DNA of 64,000 nt from Bradyrhizobium sp. CCBAU 53351. Lineage in GTDB: Bacteria > Pseudomonadota > Alphaproteobacteria > Rhizobiales > Xanthobacteraceae. A program made the position numbers and the translations under genes. Below the pieces are notes generated by a model. The model did no database searches. It saw only the letters and a list, made by a program, of their open reading frames with translations, and had not been told where the DNA came from. How positions within the stretch are numbered: the first letter of the stretch is position 1; each line of letters begins with the position of its first letter. The stretch covers positions 2,073,501 through 2,137,500 of the forward strand of contig NZ_CP030059.1 in assembly GCF_015291745.1 (NCBI RefSeq), in the 5' to 3' direction. Shown one piece after another: positions 16,641 through 25,457 of this stretch.

Positions 16641-17990
16641 ATGCACAAGCTAAAACGGGTATTTTGGGGCAGTCTGGTGGTTCTCGTCCTGCTGTGGCTG
16701 GTTGCGGAGCCGCAGCCGTTCGGCCCGGGCTCCTTCTTCCCGCTTCGCGAACGAATGGTGCAGTTGAGCGGCGTGCTGGCAATCGGTTGCATGAGCATGG
16801 CGATGATCCTCGCGCTACGACCGCGCTGGCCGGAGGCTTGGTTGAGCGGTCTCGACAAGATGTACCGCTTGCACAAATGGTTCGGTATCGCCGCCCTGGT
16901 GACTGCCGCTATCCATTGGCTATGGGCCAACGGTCCGAAATGGGCGGTCGGCTGAGGGGTGCTGACTCGACCACAGCGTGGACCAAGGCCCGTCATCGAA
17001 AATCCGATCGAGGCGTTCTTTGGCAGCCTTCGTGAGCCAGCGGAGGGGCTGGGCGAATGGGCCTTCTACGGCGCCGTGGTGCTGATTGCTTTGGCGCTCA
17101 TTCAAATGTTTCCCTATCGGCTCTTCTACAAGACGCATCGGCTGCTTGCGATCGCGTATCTGGTTCTGGTCTTTCATGCGGTCAGTCTGATCAAGTTCAG
17201 CTACTGGATGTCGCCGCTCGGCTGGATCGTCGCGGTGCTGCTCGCCTTCGGCACGTGGGCTGCGGCTGTCGCGCTGCTGCGGCGCATCGGGGCTCGGCGG
17301 CAGGCGCAAGGCAGGATCACATCGCTCAAATATTATCCCGGCGTCAGAGCCATCGAGACCGAGATCGAGGTGCCTCACGGCTGGCCGGGGCATCGGCCGG
17401 GCCAGTTCGCATTCGCCACGTCCGATGTCTCCGAGGGTGCGCATCCCTATACGATCGCCTCCGGCTGGAACGCAGCAGACCCCAGGATCGTCTTCATCGC
17501 CAAGGAGCTCGGGGACCACACCAGCCGGCTGCGGGAGAAGCTCCGCGTCGGGCAGGAGGTGAAGGTGGAAGGCCCCTATGGGTGTTTCACTTTCGACGAT
17601 GATTGCGCGCATCAGATCTGGATCGGCGGCGGTATCGGCATCACGCCCTTCGTTGCCCGCATGAAGCAGGCGGCCATGAAGGATATTCCCGGTTGCTCTG
17701 TCGCGCAGGCGGTTGACCTCTTTCACACCACCGCTGACGTGGATGAGGAAGCGCTCGGCAAGCTTGCCGCAGACGCGCACCCGGCAGATGTCCGTCTCCA
17801 CGTCCTCATCGACGCCCGCGATGGACGACTGACCGGCGAGCGGATTCGCCAAGCCGTCCCGCAATGGCGCGAGGCGAGCATCTGGTTCTGTGGCCCGGCG
17901 GCGTTCGGGGAGGCACTCAGACGAGACTTCGGTGCGCAAGGCTTCCCTGTCGGACGGCGGTTTCATCAGGAGCTGTTCGCGATGCGATGA
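16641..17990 (+). pseudogene. Ferric-reductase-like transmembrane flavoprotein interrupted by in-frame TGA
   Basis: Two open frames (16641-16955 and 16959-17990) are in the same frame and together make one 450-codon gene of the ferric reductase/ferredoxin-reductase type. The first holds membrane helices with heme-ligand His candidates (Y-R-L-H-K-W-F, A-A-I-H-W). The second holds further helices (K-T-H-R-L-L-A, V-F-H-A-V), then an FAD domain (H-P-Y-T-I-A-S) and an NAD domain (G-G-G-I-G-I-T-P-F). The break is TGA 16953-16955 in K-W-A-V-G-stop-G; a Trp (TGG) would fit. ATG 16641 follows AAGGA. Unless read through, no complete reductase is made. Confidence 0.8.
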
Positions 17991-18074
17991 CCAAAAGCAC
18001 TTATGCGAGCCGCTTCGCAGCTTGCCCTGGCAGCCTTTCCCTGTAATCTGCTACCAACAACAGGGAAGGGATCG

Positions 18075-19262
18075 ATGGGAGGAGTTTTGGAGGGCGTGCG
18101 CGTCCTCGATTTCGGACGCTATATCGCAGGCCCCTATTGTGCGACCTTGCTGGCCGAATTCGGTGCCGAGGTCATCCGCGTCGAGAAGCGCGACGGCAGC
18201 GAGGACCGCTTCGTGGCGCCGGTCGGCGAAAATGGCGAGGGCGCGCTGTTTCTCCAGGTCAACCGCAACAAGAAGTGCATCACGCTCGATCCGATGAAGC
18301 CGGAAGGGCAGGAGGTGATGCGCCGCCTGATCGCGACCGCGGACGTCGTCGTCACCAATCTGCCGCCGCAGACCCTGCGCGCGATGAAGCTGGATTACGA
18401 CTCGCTGAAGGCGATCAAGCCCGACATCATCCTGACGACGGCAACCGCGTTCGGTGGGCCGGGGCCCTGGTCCGACCGCGTCGGCTTCGACGGCGTCGGG
18501 CAGGTCATGTCGGGATCGGTGTACATGACGGGCGCAGGCGATCCGCCGTTTCGCGCCGCGGTGAACTGGGTCGATTTCGGCACCGCGCTGCATTGTGCGT
18601 TCGGCACGCTCGCCGCGCTGATCGAGCGCGGCAAATCCGGACGCGGGCAGATCGTCGAGGGCGCGCTGCTCGCAACCGCTTTGTCCTTCACCAATGCGAC
18701 GCTGATCGAGCAGGCCGTCATCAACGTCAATCGCGTGCCCACGGGCAATCTCGGCCAGACCGCGGCGCCCGCCGACATCTACCGCACGAAGGACGGCTGG
18801 GTGCTATGCCAGGTCACCGGACATCCGTTGTTCAAGCGCTGGGCGCGGCTGATGGGCGAGGAGGAGGTGTGGCTGAACGATCCGCGCTTTGCCGACGATA
18901 TCAGCCGTGGCAACAACGGCGCGGTCATCAGCGAGCGGATGGCGCGCTGGTGCGCCGAGCGCACCACGCAGGAGGCCGTCGATACGCTCGGCCAGGCCAT
19001 GATTCCGACCGGACCCGTGCTCTCGCCGCAACAGGCACTGGATCATCCGCACATCCGCGCCGCCGGGTTCATGCAGGATGTCGGCTATCCCGGCCTCCCG
19101 AAGCCCGCACCGGTGACGCGTGCTGCGGTCCGGCTCTCGGAAACGCCGGGCGAAATCGCGCACCGTCCACCGACGCTCGGCGAGCACACCGATCTCGTCC
19201 TCGCAGAGCTCGGCTACGACGACGCCGAGATCGCGGCGCTTCGGCAGGGCGGGATCATCTAG
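18075..19262 (+). CDS. CaiB/BaiF-family CoA-transferase
   Basis: A 395-residue family III CoA-transferase. The N-terminus shows L-E-G-V-R-V-L-D-F-G-R-Y-I-A-G-P and A-E-V-I-R-V-E-K, followed by N-R-N-K-K-C-I-T-L-D and the catalytic-aspartate region N-W-V-D-F-G-T-A near 165. Later conserved parts include G-Q-T-A-A-P-A-D-I-Y and the domain-closing P-T-L-G-E-H-T. Such enzymes move CoA between carboxylic acids, for example oxalyl-, carnitinyl- or aryl-succinyl-CoA; the acid cannot be told from sequence. The start at 18075 follows AGGGA; a longer frame from 18003 has an unlike leader. It stands alone, with no acyl-CoA dehydrogenase next to it. Confidence 0.85.
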   Translation: MGGVLEGVRVLDFGRYIAGPYCATLLAEFGAEVIRVEKRDGSEDRFVAPVGENGEGALFLQVNRNKKCITLDPMKPEGQEVMRRLIATADVVVTNLPPQTLRAMKLDYDSLKAIKPDIILTTATAFGGPGPWSDRVGFDGVGQVMSGSVYMTGAGDPPFRAAVNWVDFGTALHCAFGTLAALIERGKSGRGQIVEGALLATALSFTNATLIEQAVINVNRVPTGNLGQTAAPADIYRTKDGWVLCQVTGHPLFKRWARLMGEEEVWLNDPRFADDISRGNNGAVISERMARWCAERTTQEAVDTLGQAMIPTGPVLSPQQALDHPHIRAAGFMQDVGYPGLPKPAPVTRAAVRLSETPGEIAHRPPTLGEHTDLVLAELGYDDAEIAALRQGGII

Positions 19263-19286
19263 CGCTCGACGCACCAGGCCGCGCCG

Positions 19287-20444
19287 TCAGTCCGCGCTAC
19301 GCTTCCAGGCACCGGTGCCGAGCTTGCCCGTGATCGTCGCCAGCGCGTCGTGGACCTCGTAGGCGCCGCCATCGCTGTAACCTGACAAGCCTCTGAGTGC
19401 TTGCAGGCTCCAGCGGCCATTCGCGGCGGTGATCCTCCCCTCGTGCGAACGCGCAGAACGTGGAGGCTCGGCGTGGAACTTGTAGGTGCCGTCGATCATG
19501 ATCTGCCAGATCCAGCGGGATTGTCCGCGGCGGCTCGGCACCATGATTTCCCAGGTGCCGACCAGCGCCGGATCGATCGTCGGTGACGTCGGCGCGTGCG
19601 CTGGAACCGGGGAGATGGCGGCCGGAAGCGGACTGACCGGCGCCGTGTCCCCCGCGCCGTCAGGCGGTCGACCGGCGAGATAGATCGCCTTGCGCGACAG
19701 CGAGCCGTAGACGAAGGGCTGCTGCTCGTTGCGGGTCGCCTCCATCACGTCGTCGCGGACGTTGCGGAACATGAATGTGATCTCGACACCCGGAGTCTCG
19801 ATGTTGCGCAGTAGCGCGGTTGCGAACGGGCTGTTGCGCGCGTCGCCATCGAGCGCGGTGGTACCGTCTCTTGCGGCATACGCCACGAGAACATTGCCGG
19901 CCGGCTCGACGCGGCTGAGCCCGGCGTTCGGGGTTGCCCGCGTCGCGAGCGAGCGGTTCATCCTGGCGGCAAACGGATTGTTGCGGCAGGCGTCGAGGAT
20001 GACGAGGCCAAGGCTCGTGGTGTTGGACACCTGCAACATCACGCTTCTGAGGCTGATGGCTTCGTTGGCCGCGTCGGTGTCCCGCTTCAGCTCTGCGTCG
20101 ATCGGGATCAGCCAGTTCTCGCCATTGATTTCCATGCCATGACCAGCGAAATACGCGGCCGCCATGTCGGCGCCCGCGGCCTCACGCCCGAATGCGAGCA
20201 GGGCGCGGCGCATGTCATCGAAACCTGCGTTGGTGATCAGGGAGGCCGTGAAGCCGAGCCGCTTTAGCGCCGCGGCGATGTCGCTGGCGTCGTTCGGCGG
20301 ATTGAGCAGGGAGGGCACGTTCCGGTAGGCGCCGTTGCCGATCACCAGCGCGACACGCTTGCCATCCGCCGCGGCGCCGGTCGGTACCAGGCCCGCAAAC
20401 GCGGTTGCGAGGGTCACTCCCGAAACAAACTCGCGTCGGTTCAT
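19287..20444 (-). CDS. Caspase-family (C14) protein with twin-arginine-like signal
   Basis: A 385-residue bacterial caspase-like peptidase. The N-terminus M-N-R-R-E-F with a hydrophobic run and A-A-A cleavage site looks like a Tat signal, so export is likely. The p20-type domain (residues ~30-260) has K-R-V-A-L-V-I-G-N-G-A-Y, the catalytic His in Y-F-A-G-H-G-M and the catalytic Cys in L-D-A-C-R-N-N-P-F. After a Pro-rich linker, the C-terminal ~90 residues form a beta-rich domain beginning V-G-T-W-E-I. ATG 20444 was chosen because the signal begins there. The substrate and role (signalling, stress or processing) are unknown. Confidence 0.85.
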   Translation of the reverse strand: MNRREFVSGVTLATAFAGLVPTGAAADGKRVALVIGNGAYRNVPSLLNPPNDASDIAAALKRLGFTASLITNAGFDDMRRALLAFGREAAGADMAAAYFAGHGMEINGENWLIPIDAELKRDTDAANEAISLRSVMLQVSNTTSLGLVILDACRNNPFAARMNRSLATRATPNAGLSRVEPAGNVLVAYAARDGTTALDGDARNSPFATALLRNIETPGVEITFMFRNVRDDVMEATRNEQQPFVYGSLSRKAIYLAGRPPDGAGDTAPVSPLPAAISPVPAHAPTSPTIDPALVGTWEIMVPSRRGQSRWIWQIMIDGTYKFHAEPPRSARSHEGRITAANGRWSLQALRGLSGYSDGGAYEVHDALATITGKLGTGAWKRSAD

Positions 20445-20534
20445 TGGATCTCGCCTGCTCGAGCGAGATCCATGGTACAGCAACCGGTCCAGAGTGGCCA
20501 AGGGCCAGGCGCCGCTCGAGCTGGCGTCTTTGCG

Positions 20535-21257
20535 CTACAGCAGCCGCTTCAGCGCCCGCGCGTCGGCCGGCGCCGCGCTCTTCTGGTCGTTGTCGAAATA
20601 GACGTAGACGTCGCAGCCCTGCCGCTTCCAGGACTTGATGCGCTTGGCCCATTGTGCCAGCGCGGCCTTGCTATAGTGCCCGTGATAACGCCCGCTCGGC
20701 CCGTGCCCGCGCACATAGACGAAATCCGCCGTGCGCTTCCATGGCGCGGGCGCGTCGGCATGGTCGGACAGGCAGAGCGAGATGTTCTCGTCTGCCAGCA
20801 TGCGCAGGATGCGCGGCTGGTACCAGCTCGGATGACGGAACTCGAAGCTGTAGCGCCGCTTGCGCGACAGCAGCTTGAAAAAAGACGCGAGGCGGTCGGC
20901 GTTCGCCTCGAATTGCGGCGGCAGCTGGAACAGGATCGGGCCGGCCTTGCCGCCGAGCCTGGAGATGCGGTCCTCCAGCAGCGCGAGGCTGTTGACGGAG
21001 CGCTCCGAGAGGCGCTTCCAGTGCGTGATGAATTTCGACGCCTTCCAGGCGAAGACGAAATCGCGCCCGGTCTGCTCGCGCCATCCCGTCACGGCTTCGG
21101 GCGTCGGCGTGCGATAGAACACCCCGTTCAGCTCGGTCGTGTCGAACTGTCCGGCGTAATAGCTGAGCTGCTGCTTCAGCGTCACGCCTTCAGGGAAGAA
21201 CGGGCCGCGCCAGGAATCGTAGTGCCAGCCCGAAGTTCCGATCAGTACGCGCGCCAT
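20535..21257 (-). CDS. DUF72-domain protein
   Basis: A 240-residue TIM-barrel-like DUF72 protein with the family opening V-L-I-G-T-S-G-W-H-Y, then F-D-T-T-E-L-N-G-V-F-Y, F-A-W-K-A-S-K-F-I-T-H, Q-L-P-P, the F-E-F-R-H-P-S-W motif, and the late Y-V-Y-F-D-N-D motif. The enzymatic role of the family is not established. ATG 21257 matches the family start; the frame open to 21527 is an artefact. It runs in the same direction as its minus-strand neighbours but is separated by about 90-100 nt on each side. Confidence 0.88.
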   Translation of the reverse strand: MARVLIGTSGWHYDSWRGPFFPEGVTLKQQLSYYAGQFDTTELNGVFYRTPTPEAVTGWREQTGRDFVFAWKASKFITHWKRLSERSVNSLALLEDRISRLGGKAGPILFQLPPQFEANADRLASFFKLLSRKRRYSFEFRHPSWYQPRILRMLADENISLCLSDHADAPAPWKRTADFVYVRGHGPSGRYHGHYSKAALAQWAKRIKSWKRQGCDVYVYFDNDQKSAAPADARALKRLL

Positions 21258-21357
21258 CGATCCGTCATCCCTCGGACGCGGCGGCAGGCCGCGCCTTGTC
21301 CGGGGCAACGTTCGTGCACGAAATATGTTGCTGTCGGCGTGGCGGCGTGCGGCTGGA

Positions 21358-22506
21358 TCAGTTCGACGCCAGCGCCGCCTTGGCCACTTCCGCCATCCAG
21401 CTCGACGCCACCGGCAGGATCGCGTCGTTGAAATCGTAGCGCGGGCCGTGCAGCTCCGCGCCGTCGCGCAACTCGCCGTTGCCGATCCAGACGAAGGCGC
21501 CGGGCCGCTGCTGCAGGTAATGGGCAAAATCCTCGCCGGCCATGCTGGGCGCGAGGTCGCGCCGCACGGGCGCCTTCACCTTCTGCGCGGCGATGCGCGC
21601 GAGGTCCGCCTCGTCGGGCGTGTTGACCACCACACCCACACCCCAGACGATGTCGGGCGTGACCTTGACGCCGAAGGTGGTCGCAATGCCGGCGCAGGTC
21701 CGTTCGATGCCGGCGAGGATGACGTCCTTGACCGCCTCGCGGTGGTAGCGCAGCGTGCCGCGAATCGTCACGCGTCCGGCGATCTGGTTCGGCGCGGTGC
21801 CGCCGTCGATGGTGCAGAGCGAGAGCACGGCCGTGTCGAGCGGATCGACGCCGCGCGCCACGATCGATTGCAGCGCCACGATGAGATGGCCGGCCGCCAT
21901 CACCGGATCGCGCGTCAGATGCGGCATGCCGGCGTGGCCGGCATGACCCTCGATGGTGATGGTGATGCGCCCGCCGGAGGCCATGACGACGCCGTCATGC
22001 ACGGCGATGGTGCCGGCGGTGAGGCCCGGCCAATTGTGAAAGCCGAACACGCGCTCCATCGGGAAGCGGTCGAACAGCCCGGCCGCGACCATCGCGCGCG
22101 AGCCGCCAAAGCCTTCCTCCGCCGGCTGGAAGATGAAATCGACCGTACCGCTCCAGCTGGGATCGGCGGCGAGCAGCGCGGCGGCGCCGAGCAGCGAGGC
22201 GGTGTGTCCGTCATGGCCGCAGGCATGCATCACGCCCGATGTCCTGGAGGCGTAAGGCAGGCCGGTGTCCTCGGTGATCGGCAGCGCGTCCATGTCGGCG
22301 CGCAGGCCGACCCGCCTTTGGGCATGCCCGCGGGTCAAGGTCGCGACGACGCCGTGGCCGCCGACGCCCGCCTCGAACGGAATGCCGAGTTCGGTGAGCC
22401 TCGCTCGCACGAAGGCGGAGGTCTCCTTCTCCTGGAGCGACAGCTCGGGGTGCGCATGAAGATGCCGGCGCCAATTGGTCAGTTTCTGATGCAGCTCGGG
22501 TGTCAA
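21358..22506 (-). CDS. M20-family amidohydrolase (hippurate/IAA-amino-acid hydrolase type)
   Basis: A 382-residue zinc-type M20D peptidase. Motifs: R-R-H-L-H-A-H-P-E-L-S near residue 14, L-R-A-D-M-D-A-L-P, the metal Cys-His in M-H-A-C-G-H-D-G-H-T (~95-103), and Q-P-A-E-E-G-F-G-G (~127). The bacterial dimerisation domain follows, then S-M-A-G-E-D-F-A-H-Y near 325. Members hydrolyse N-acyl or N-aroyl amino acids; the substrate is unresolved. It is preceded by a palindromic repeat at 22615-22720 that separates it from the dehydratase gene. Confidence 0.88.
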   Translation of the reverse strand: MTPELHQKLTNWRRHLHAHPELSLQEKETSAFVRARLTELGIPFEAGVGGHGVVATLTRGHAQRRVGLRADMDALPITEDTGLPYASRTSGVMHACGHDGHTASLLGAAALLAADPSWSGTVDFIFQPAEEGFGGSRAMVAAGLFDRFPMERVFGFHNWPGLTAGTIAVHDGVVMASGGRITITIEGHAGHAGMPHLTRDPVMAAGHLIVALQSIVARGVDPLDTAVLSLCTIDGGTAPNQIAGRVTIRGTLRYHREAVKDVILAGIERTCAGIATTFGVKVTPDIVWGVGVVVNTPDEADLARIAAQKVKAPVRRDLAPSMAGEDFAHYLQQRPGAFVWIGNGELRDGAELHGPRYDFNDAILPVASSWMAEVAKAALASN

Positions 22507-22614
22507 GGCAGGGTCTCTCGCAAAATGTTGCTACCACCATAACGGATTATTGGGCTGACGCATCCTGCGCCAGCGAATGGCTTGCGTGCAGGCACGCGCG
22601 CCGCATTTTTTCGG

Positions 22615-22720
22615 GTCATTCCGGGGCGCGCCTCTTGGCGCGAGCCCGGAATCCATCGCGCAGCAAGCTCCGTGGCCCAATGGATTCCGGGTTCGCGACT
22701 TCGTCGCGCCCCGGAATGAC
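22615..22720. repeat. Palindromic intergenic repeat, family A
   Basis: The 106-nt element has perfect 16-nt terminal arms: GTCATTCCGGGGCGCG at 22615-22630 and its exact complement at 22705-22720. Inner arms (CCCGGAATCCAT and ATGGATTCCGGG) allow either one long hairpin or two smaller ones. It lies between two co-directional minus-strand genes. Elements of this look are common in Bradyrhizobium intergenic DNA and resemble non-autonomous mobile repeats. Confidence 0.75.
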
Positions 22721-22732
22721 AAGCATTGGGCA

Positions 22733-23818
22733 TCACGCCAGCTTCGCCAGCCCCGCCCAGTCGAAGCTGATCCCATGCCCAGGCCGATCCGGCGCCAGCG
22801 CCTTGCCACCCTTAAGCACCAGCGGATGCTCGATATATGTGTCGAGCCCAAACCCGTGCGCCTCCAGGAAAGAGCGGTTCGGGCACGCCGCGAGCAGATG
22901 CACGGTGATGTCGTGGGCGCCGTGGCTGGTGACGGGCAGGTTGAACGCTTCCGCCAGCCGCGCGATCTTCATGAAGGTGGAAACGCCGCCGCAATTGGTG
23001 ACATCGGGCTCGGGATAGGACACTGCGCCTGATGCGATGTAGCTCTTGAACTCCCACAGCGAGCGCAAATTCTCGCCCGCCGCGATGGGGACACCGCCCT
23101 CCTGCATGATGCGAGCGTGGCCCGCCACGTCGTCGGGAATGATCGGCTCCTCGAGCCAGGTGAGGTCATAAGGAACGAACGCGCGCGCCGCGCGGATCGC
23201 TTCCTCCACGGCCCACTTCATGTTGGCATCCACCATCAGCGGAAAGCCGTCGCCGAGATGCTGCCGCATCGCGGCGACTTTTGCGACGTCGGATTTCAGG
23301 TCGGGCCGGCCGACCTTCATCTTGATGGCCCGAAAGCCTTTCGCGAGATTGCCGTCGGTCTGCGCGAGCAGCTCGTCCACGGAGAGATCGAGGTCGATGC
23401 CGCCGGCATAGCACGGCACGCGGGCATCGAAGCCGCCGAGCAATTGGTACAGCGGCAGCTTCGCCCGCCGCGCCTTCAAATCCCACAGCGCGATGTCGAG
23501 CGCGGAGAGCGCCAGCACCACCGGCCCGCCGCGCCCGCCATAATGCAGCGCCCACCAGACGTGATGCCAGATCGCTTCGGTATCGTCGGCCTCGCGGCCC
23601 TCGACCAGCGGCGGGATCTCGCGCCTGAGGATGTCCGCGACAGCGCCGCCATTGCGGCCGACGGTGTAGGTGTAGCCGACGCCTTCGGCGCCATCGGCAT
23701 CACGGATGCGGCAGGTGATCAGCTCGAACGCCGTGATCTCGCCATGGGTGGAGTCGGACAGCGTGACGGGAAGGGGGATCCGGTAGAGTCCGGATTCGAT
23801 GTGAGCGATGCGCGGCAT
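22733..23818 (-). CDS. Enolase-superfamily (mandelate racemase/muconate lactonising) sugar-acid dehydratase-like protein
   Basis: A 361-residue enolase-superfamily protein with capping domain then barrel. Catalytic elements: K-M-K-V-G (~166), metal ligands in V-D-A-N (~195), L-E-E-P (~222) and A-G-E-N (~248), and the general acid/base His in S-H-G-A-H-D (~300). This K/D/E/E/H set is that of the mandelate racemase subgroup. The N-terminus (L-S-D-S-T-H-G-E-I) resembles L-talarate/galactarate dehydratases, so an acid-sugar substrate is my preferred guess. No sugar-acid operon surrounds it, which leaves the substrate open. Confidence 0.82.
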   Translation of the reverse strand: MPRIAHIESGLYRIPLPVTLSDSTHGEITAFELITCRIRDADGAEGVGYTYTVGRNGGAVADILRREIPPLVEGREADDTEAIWHHVWWALHYGGRGGPVVLALSALDIALWDLKARRAKLPLYQLLGGFDARVPCYAGGIDLDLSVDELLAQTDGNLAKGFRAIKMKVGRPDLKSDVAKVAAMRQHLGDGFPLMVDANMKWAVEEAIRAARAFVPYDLTWLEEPIIPDDVAGHARIMQEGGVPIAAGENLRSLWEFKSYIASGAVSYPEPDVTNCGGVSTFMKIARLAEAFNLPVTSHGAHDITVHLLAACPNRSFLEAHGFGLDTYIEHPLVLKGGKALAPDRPGHGISFDWAGLAKLA

Positions 23819-23948
23819 GGTGCCTCCCTTTTTGTTGTTCTTGTTGCGTCGGGTGGGTTAGCCGAACAGATGCGCAAAGCGCATGTGCTTGGCGTAACTC
23901 ACCACTTTGATCTCCGCGGCGGCAGAAGCGGTCGGTTGCGCCCTTGCC

Positions 23949-25154
23949 TCACCGCATCGTCGCAAGCTGCACCGCCAGTGCGCACGCCCGGTCGTATTCG
24001 TCGAGATTGATCCATTCGTCGATCGTGTGCGCCTCGTTCTGGCCGGCGCCGAAGGTCACGGTCGGGATGCCGTGGCGGACCATCCAGTTGGCATCCAGCC
24101 CGCCATTGGCGGTGCGGACGTTCGGCGTGCCGCCGACCGCCGATACGGCCTCGACCGCGCGCTTGATGACGGGCTGGCTGTCCTTCATGCGGAACGGATA
24201 ATAGTCGGTCTCGGCCTTGAACTTCACCTTGCCGGACTTTCCTTGCGCGTTCGTCACCGTCTTGGCCGCCTTCTCGAATGCGGCCTTGTAGGCTTTCGTG
24301 ATCTCCTTGAAGAACTTTCCGTCATGGCTGCGGCATTCGCCGCGCACATGCACGTAATCGGTGACGACGTTGGTGGCATCGCCCGCCGGGCGCCCTTCGC
24401 CGCCGGTGACGGGGCCGACATTGCTGGTGCCCATCCGCGCGCTCGCGCCCTTGCCCTTCACCACCTTGCCGAACCAGCCGCCGGCTTTCACGTCCGCAAG
24501 TGCGAGCGCCATGATCATGGTCGAGGAGATGCCGCGCTCCGGCGCGACGCCGGCATGCGAGGCGCGGCCGAAGATCTCGACGGTCCAGCGGTCCGCGCCG
24601 ACGGCGCCGATGACGACATTGGAGGCCGAGCCGCCGTCATAGTTGAAGGCCATCACCGGCGAGCCCAGCTCGTCCAGCTTGACGTGGCGCGCACCGTAGA
24701 GTCCGCTCTCCTCGCGCACGCAGAACAGCAGCGTGATCGGGGGATGGTCGAGCTTCTGCTTTTCGAGCTCGGCGGCCAGCGTCACCAGCACGCCGCAGCC
24801 GCAGCGGTTGTCGCCGCCCAGCGCGGTCTTGGCCTCGTTGACGATCTTGCGCCCCGATTTCTTCGGCTTGGCGCCGGCGCAGAGCGGCACGGTGTCCATG
24901 TGGGTCATGAACATGATGCGCGGCTGGTTGTGCAGCGCGCCGCGGCCGGGCAGGTCGACGATGAGATTGCCGGTCTCGGTCGGTACGGGAATCCGCGTGT
25001 TGGCATCGTCGAGGCGGATCGCCTTCGCCGGCACGCCGCTCTCCTTCAGCGCGGCCATGAGCTCACGCCCGATCGCCGCCTCCTGTCCGGTGACGCCCTC
25101 GACCGCGAGAAAGCGCATGAGACGATCGGTGGCGGCTTTGGTGTCGACAGGCAT
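23949..25154 (-). CDS. M20/M25 metallopeptidase, peptidase T-like
   Basis: A 401-residue dinuclear zinc peptidase. Visible motifs are M-T-H-M-D-T-V-P-L (first metal His/Asp), G-G-D-N-R-C-G-C-G (bridging Asp), F-C-V-R-E-E-S-G (catalytic Glu pair), a dimerisation lid with A-S-H-A-G-V-A-P-E, and the late G-G-L-D-A-N-W and A-H-T-I-D-E-W metal motifs. Relatives are tripeptidase PepT and related aminopeptidases acting in the cytoplasm. The sequence has a lysine-rich middle (K-G-K-G-A-S-A-R-M). ATG 25154 was chosen as the only start matching the family length. Confidence 0.85.
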   Translation of the reverse strand: MPVDTKAATDRLMRFLAVEGVTGQEAAIGRELMAALKESGVPAKAIRLDDANTRIPVPTETGNLIVDLPGRGALHNQPRIMFMTHMDTVPLCAGAKPKKSGRKIVNEAKTALGGDNRCGCGVLVTLAAELEKQKLDHPPITLLFCVREESGLYGARHVKLDELGSPVMAFNYDGGSASNVVIGAVGADRWTVEIFGRASHAGVAPERGISSTMIMALALADVKAGGWFGKVVKGKGASARMGTSNVGPVTGGEGRPAGDATNVVTDYVHVRGECRSHDGKFFKEITKAYKAAFEKAAKTVTNAQGKSGKVKFKAETDYYPFRMKDSQPVIKRAVEAVSAVGGTPNVRTANGGLDANWMVRHGIPTVTFGAGQNEAHTIDEWINLDEYDRACALAVQLATMR

Positions 25155-25457
25155 GATTCATTCCCTTGATGCACGATGCCTGTCAGCATCCCCTGCGGTA
25201 CTCGGTTGTGCAAGGCGGCCTCGACGCATGAGCCACGCCCTTGCGTTGCTAGGCGCGCATGGTCCCGAAAGCGGCCTCGGCTACCGCCCATGGCCGGGCC
25301 GTATGGGCGCGGGCATCGCGTCGCACAAATATCTCGCGCGAACATAATGTGTCCGGATGTTGCTGCCCGGTGACAGCTTTGGCGGCGATTCGCTCCTAAC
25401 TTAAAGGTGTTTTCCGGCGCCGCGGCACGCCGACTCTGCCGAGAGATATTGGGGGCA
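25155..25457. other. Intergenic region between divergent genes, no gene seen
   Basis: The 303-nt gap lies between the start of the peptidase gene (minus) and the start of the outer-membrane barrel gene (plus), so it holds their promoters. I find no ORF with a ribosome site, no palindromic repeat and no RNA-like terminator. Confidence 0.4.

Noticed and set aside
16641..16955. Treating the ferric-reductase halves as two separate genes
   Set aside because: They are in the same frame, separated by a single TGA, and the second half lacks a ribosome site.
16953..16955. TGA read as selenocysteine in the ferric reductase
   Set aside because: The family has no selenoprotein members that I know of, no stem-loop like a SECIS element is evident downstream, and a Trp fits the position.
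21258..21527. N-terminal extension of the DUF72 gene to 21527
   Set aside because: The extension is Arg/Ser-rich shadow sequence over the end of the M20 gene; the family start is at 21257.
22615..22720. CRISPR-like interpretation of palindromic repeats
   Set aside because: Each element is a single imperfect palindrome without regularly spaced direct repeats or spacers, and no cas genes are present.
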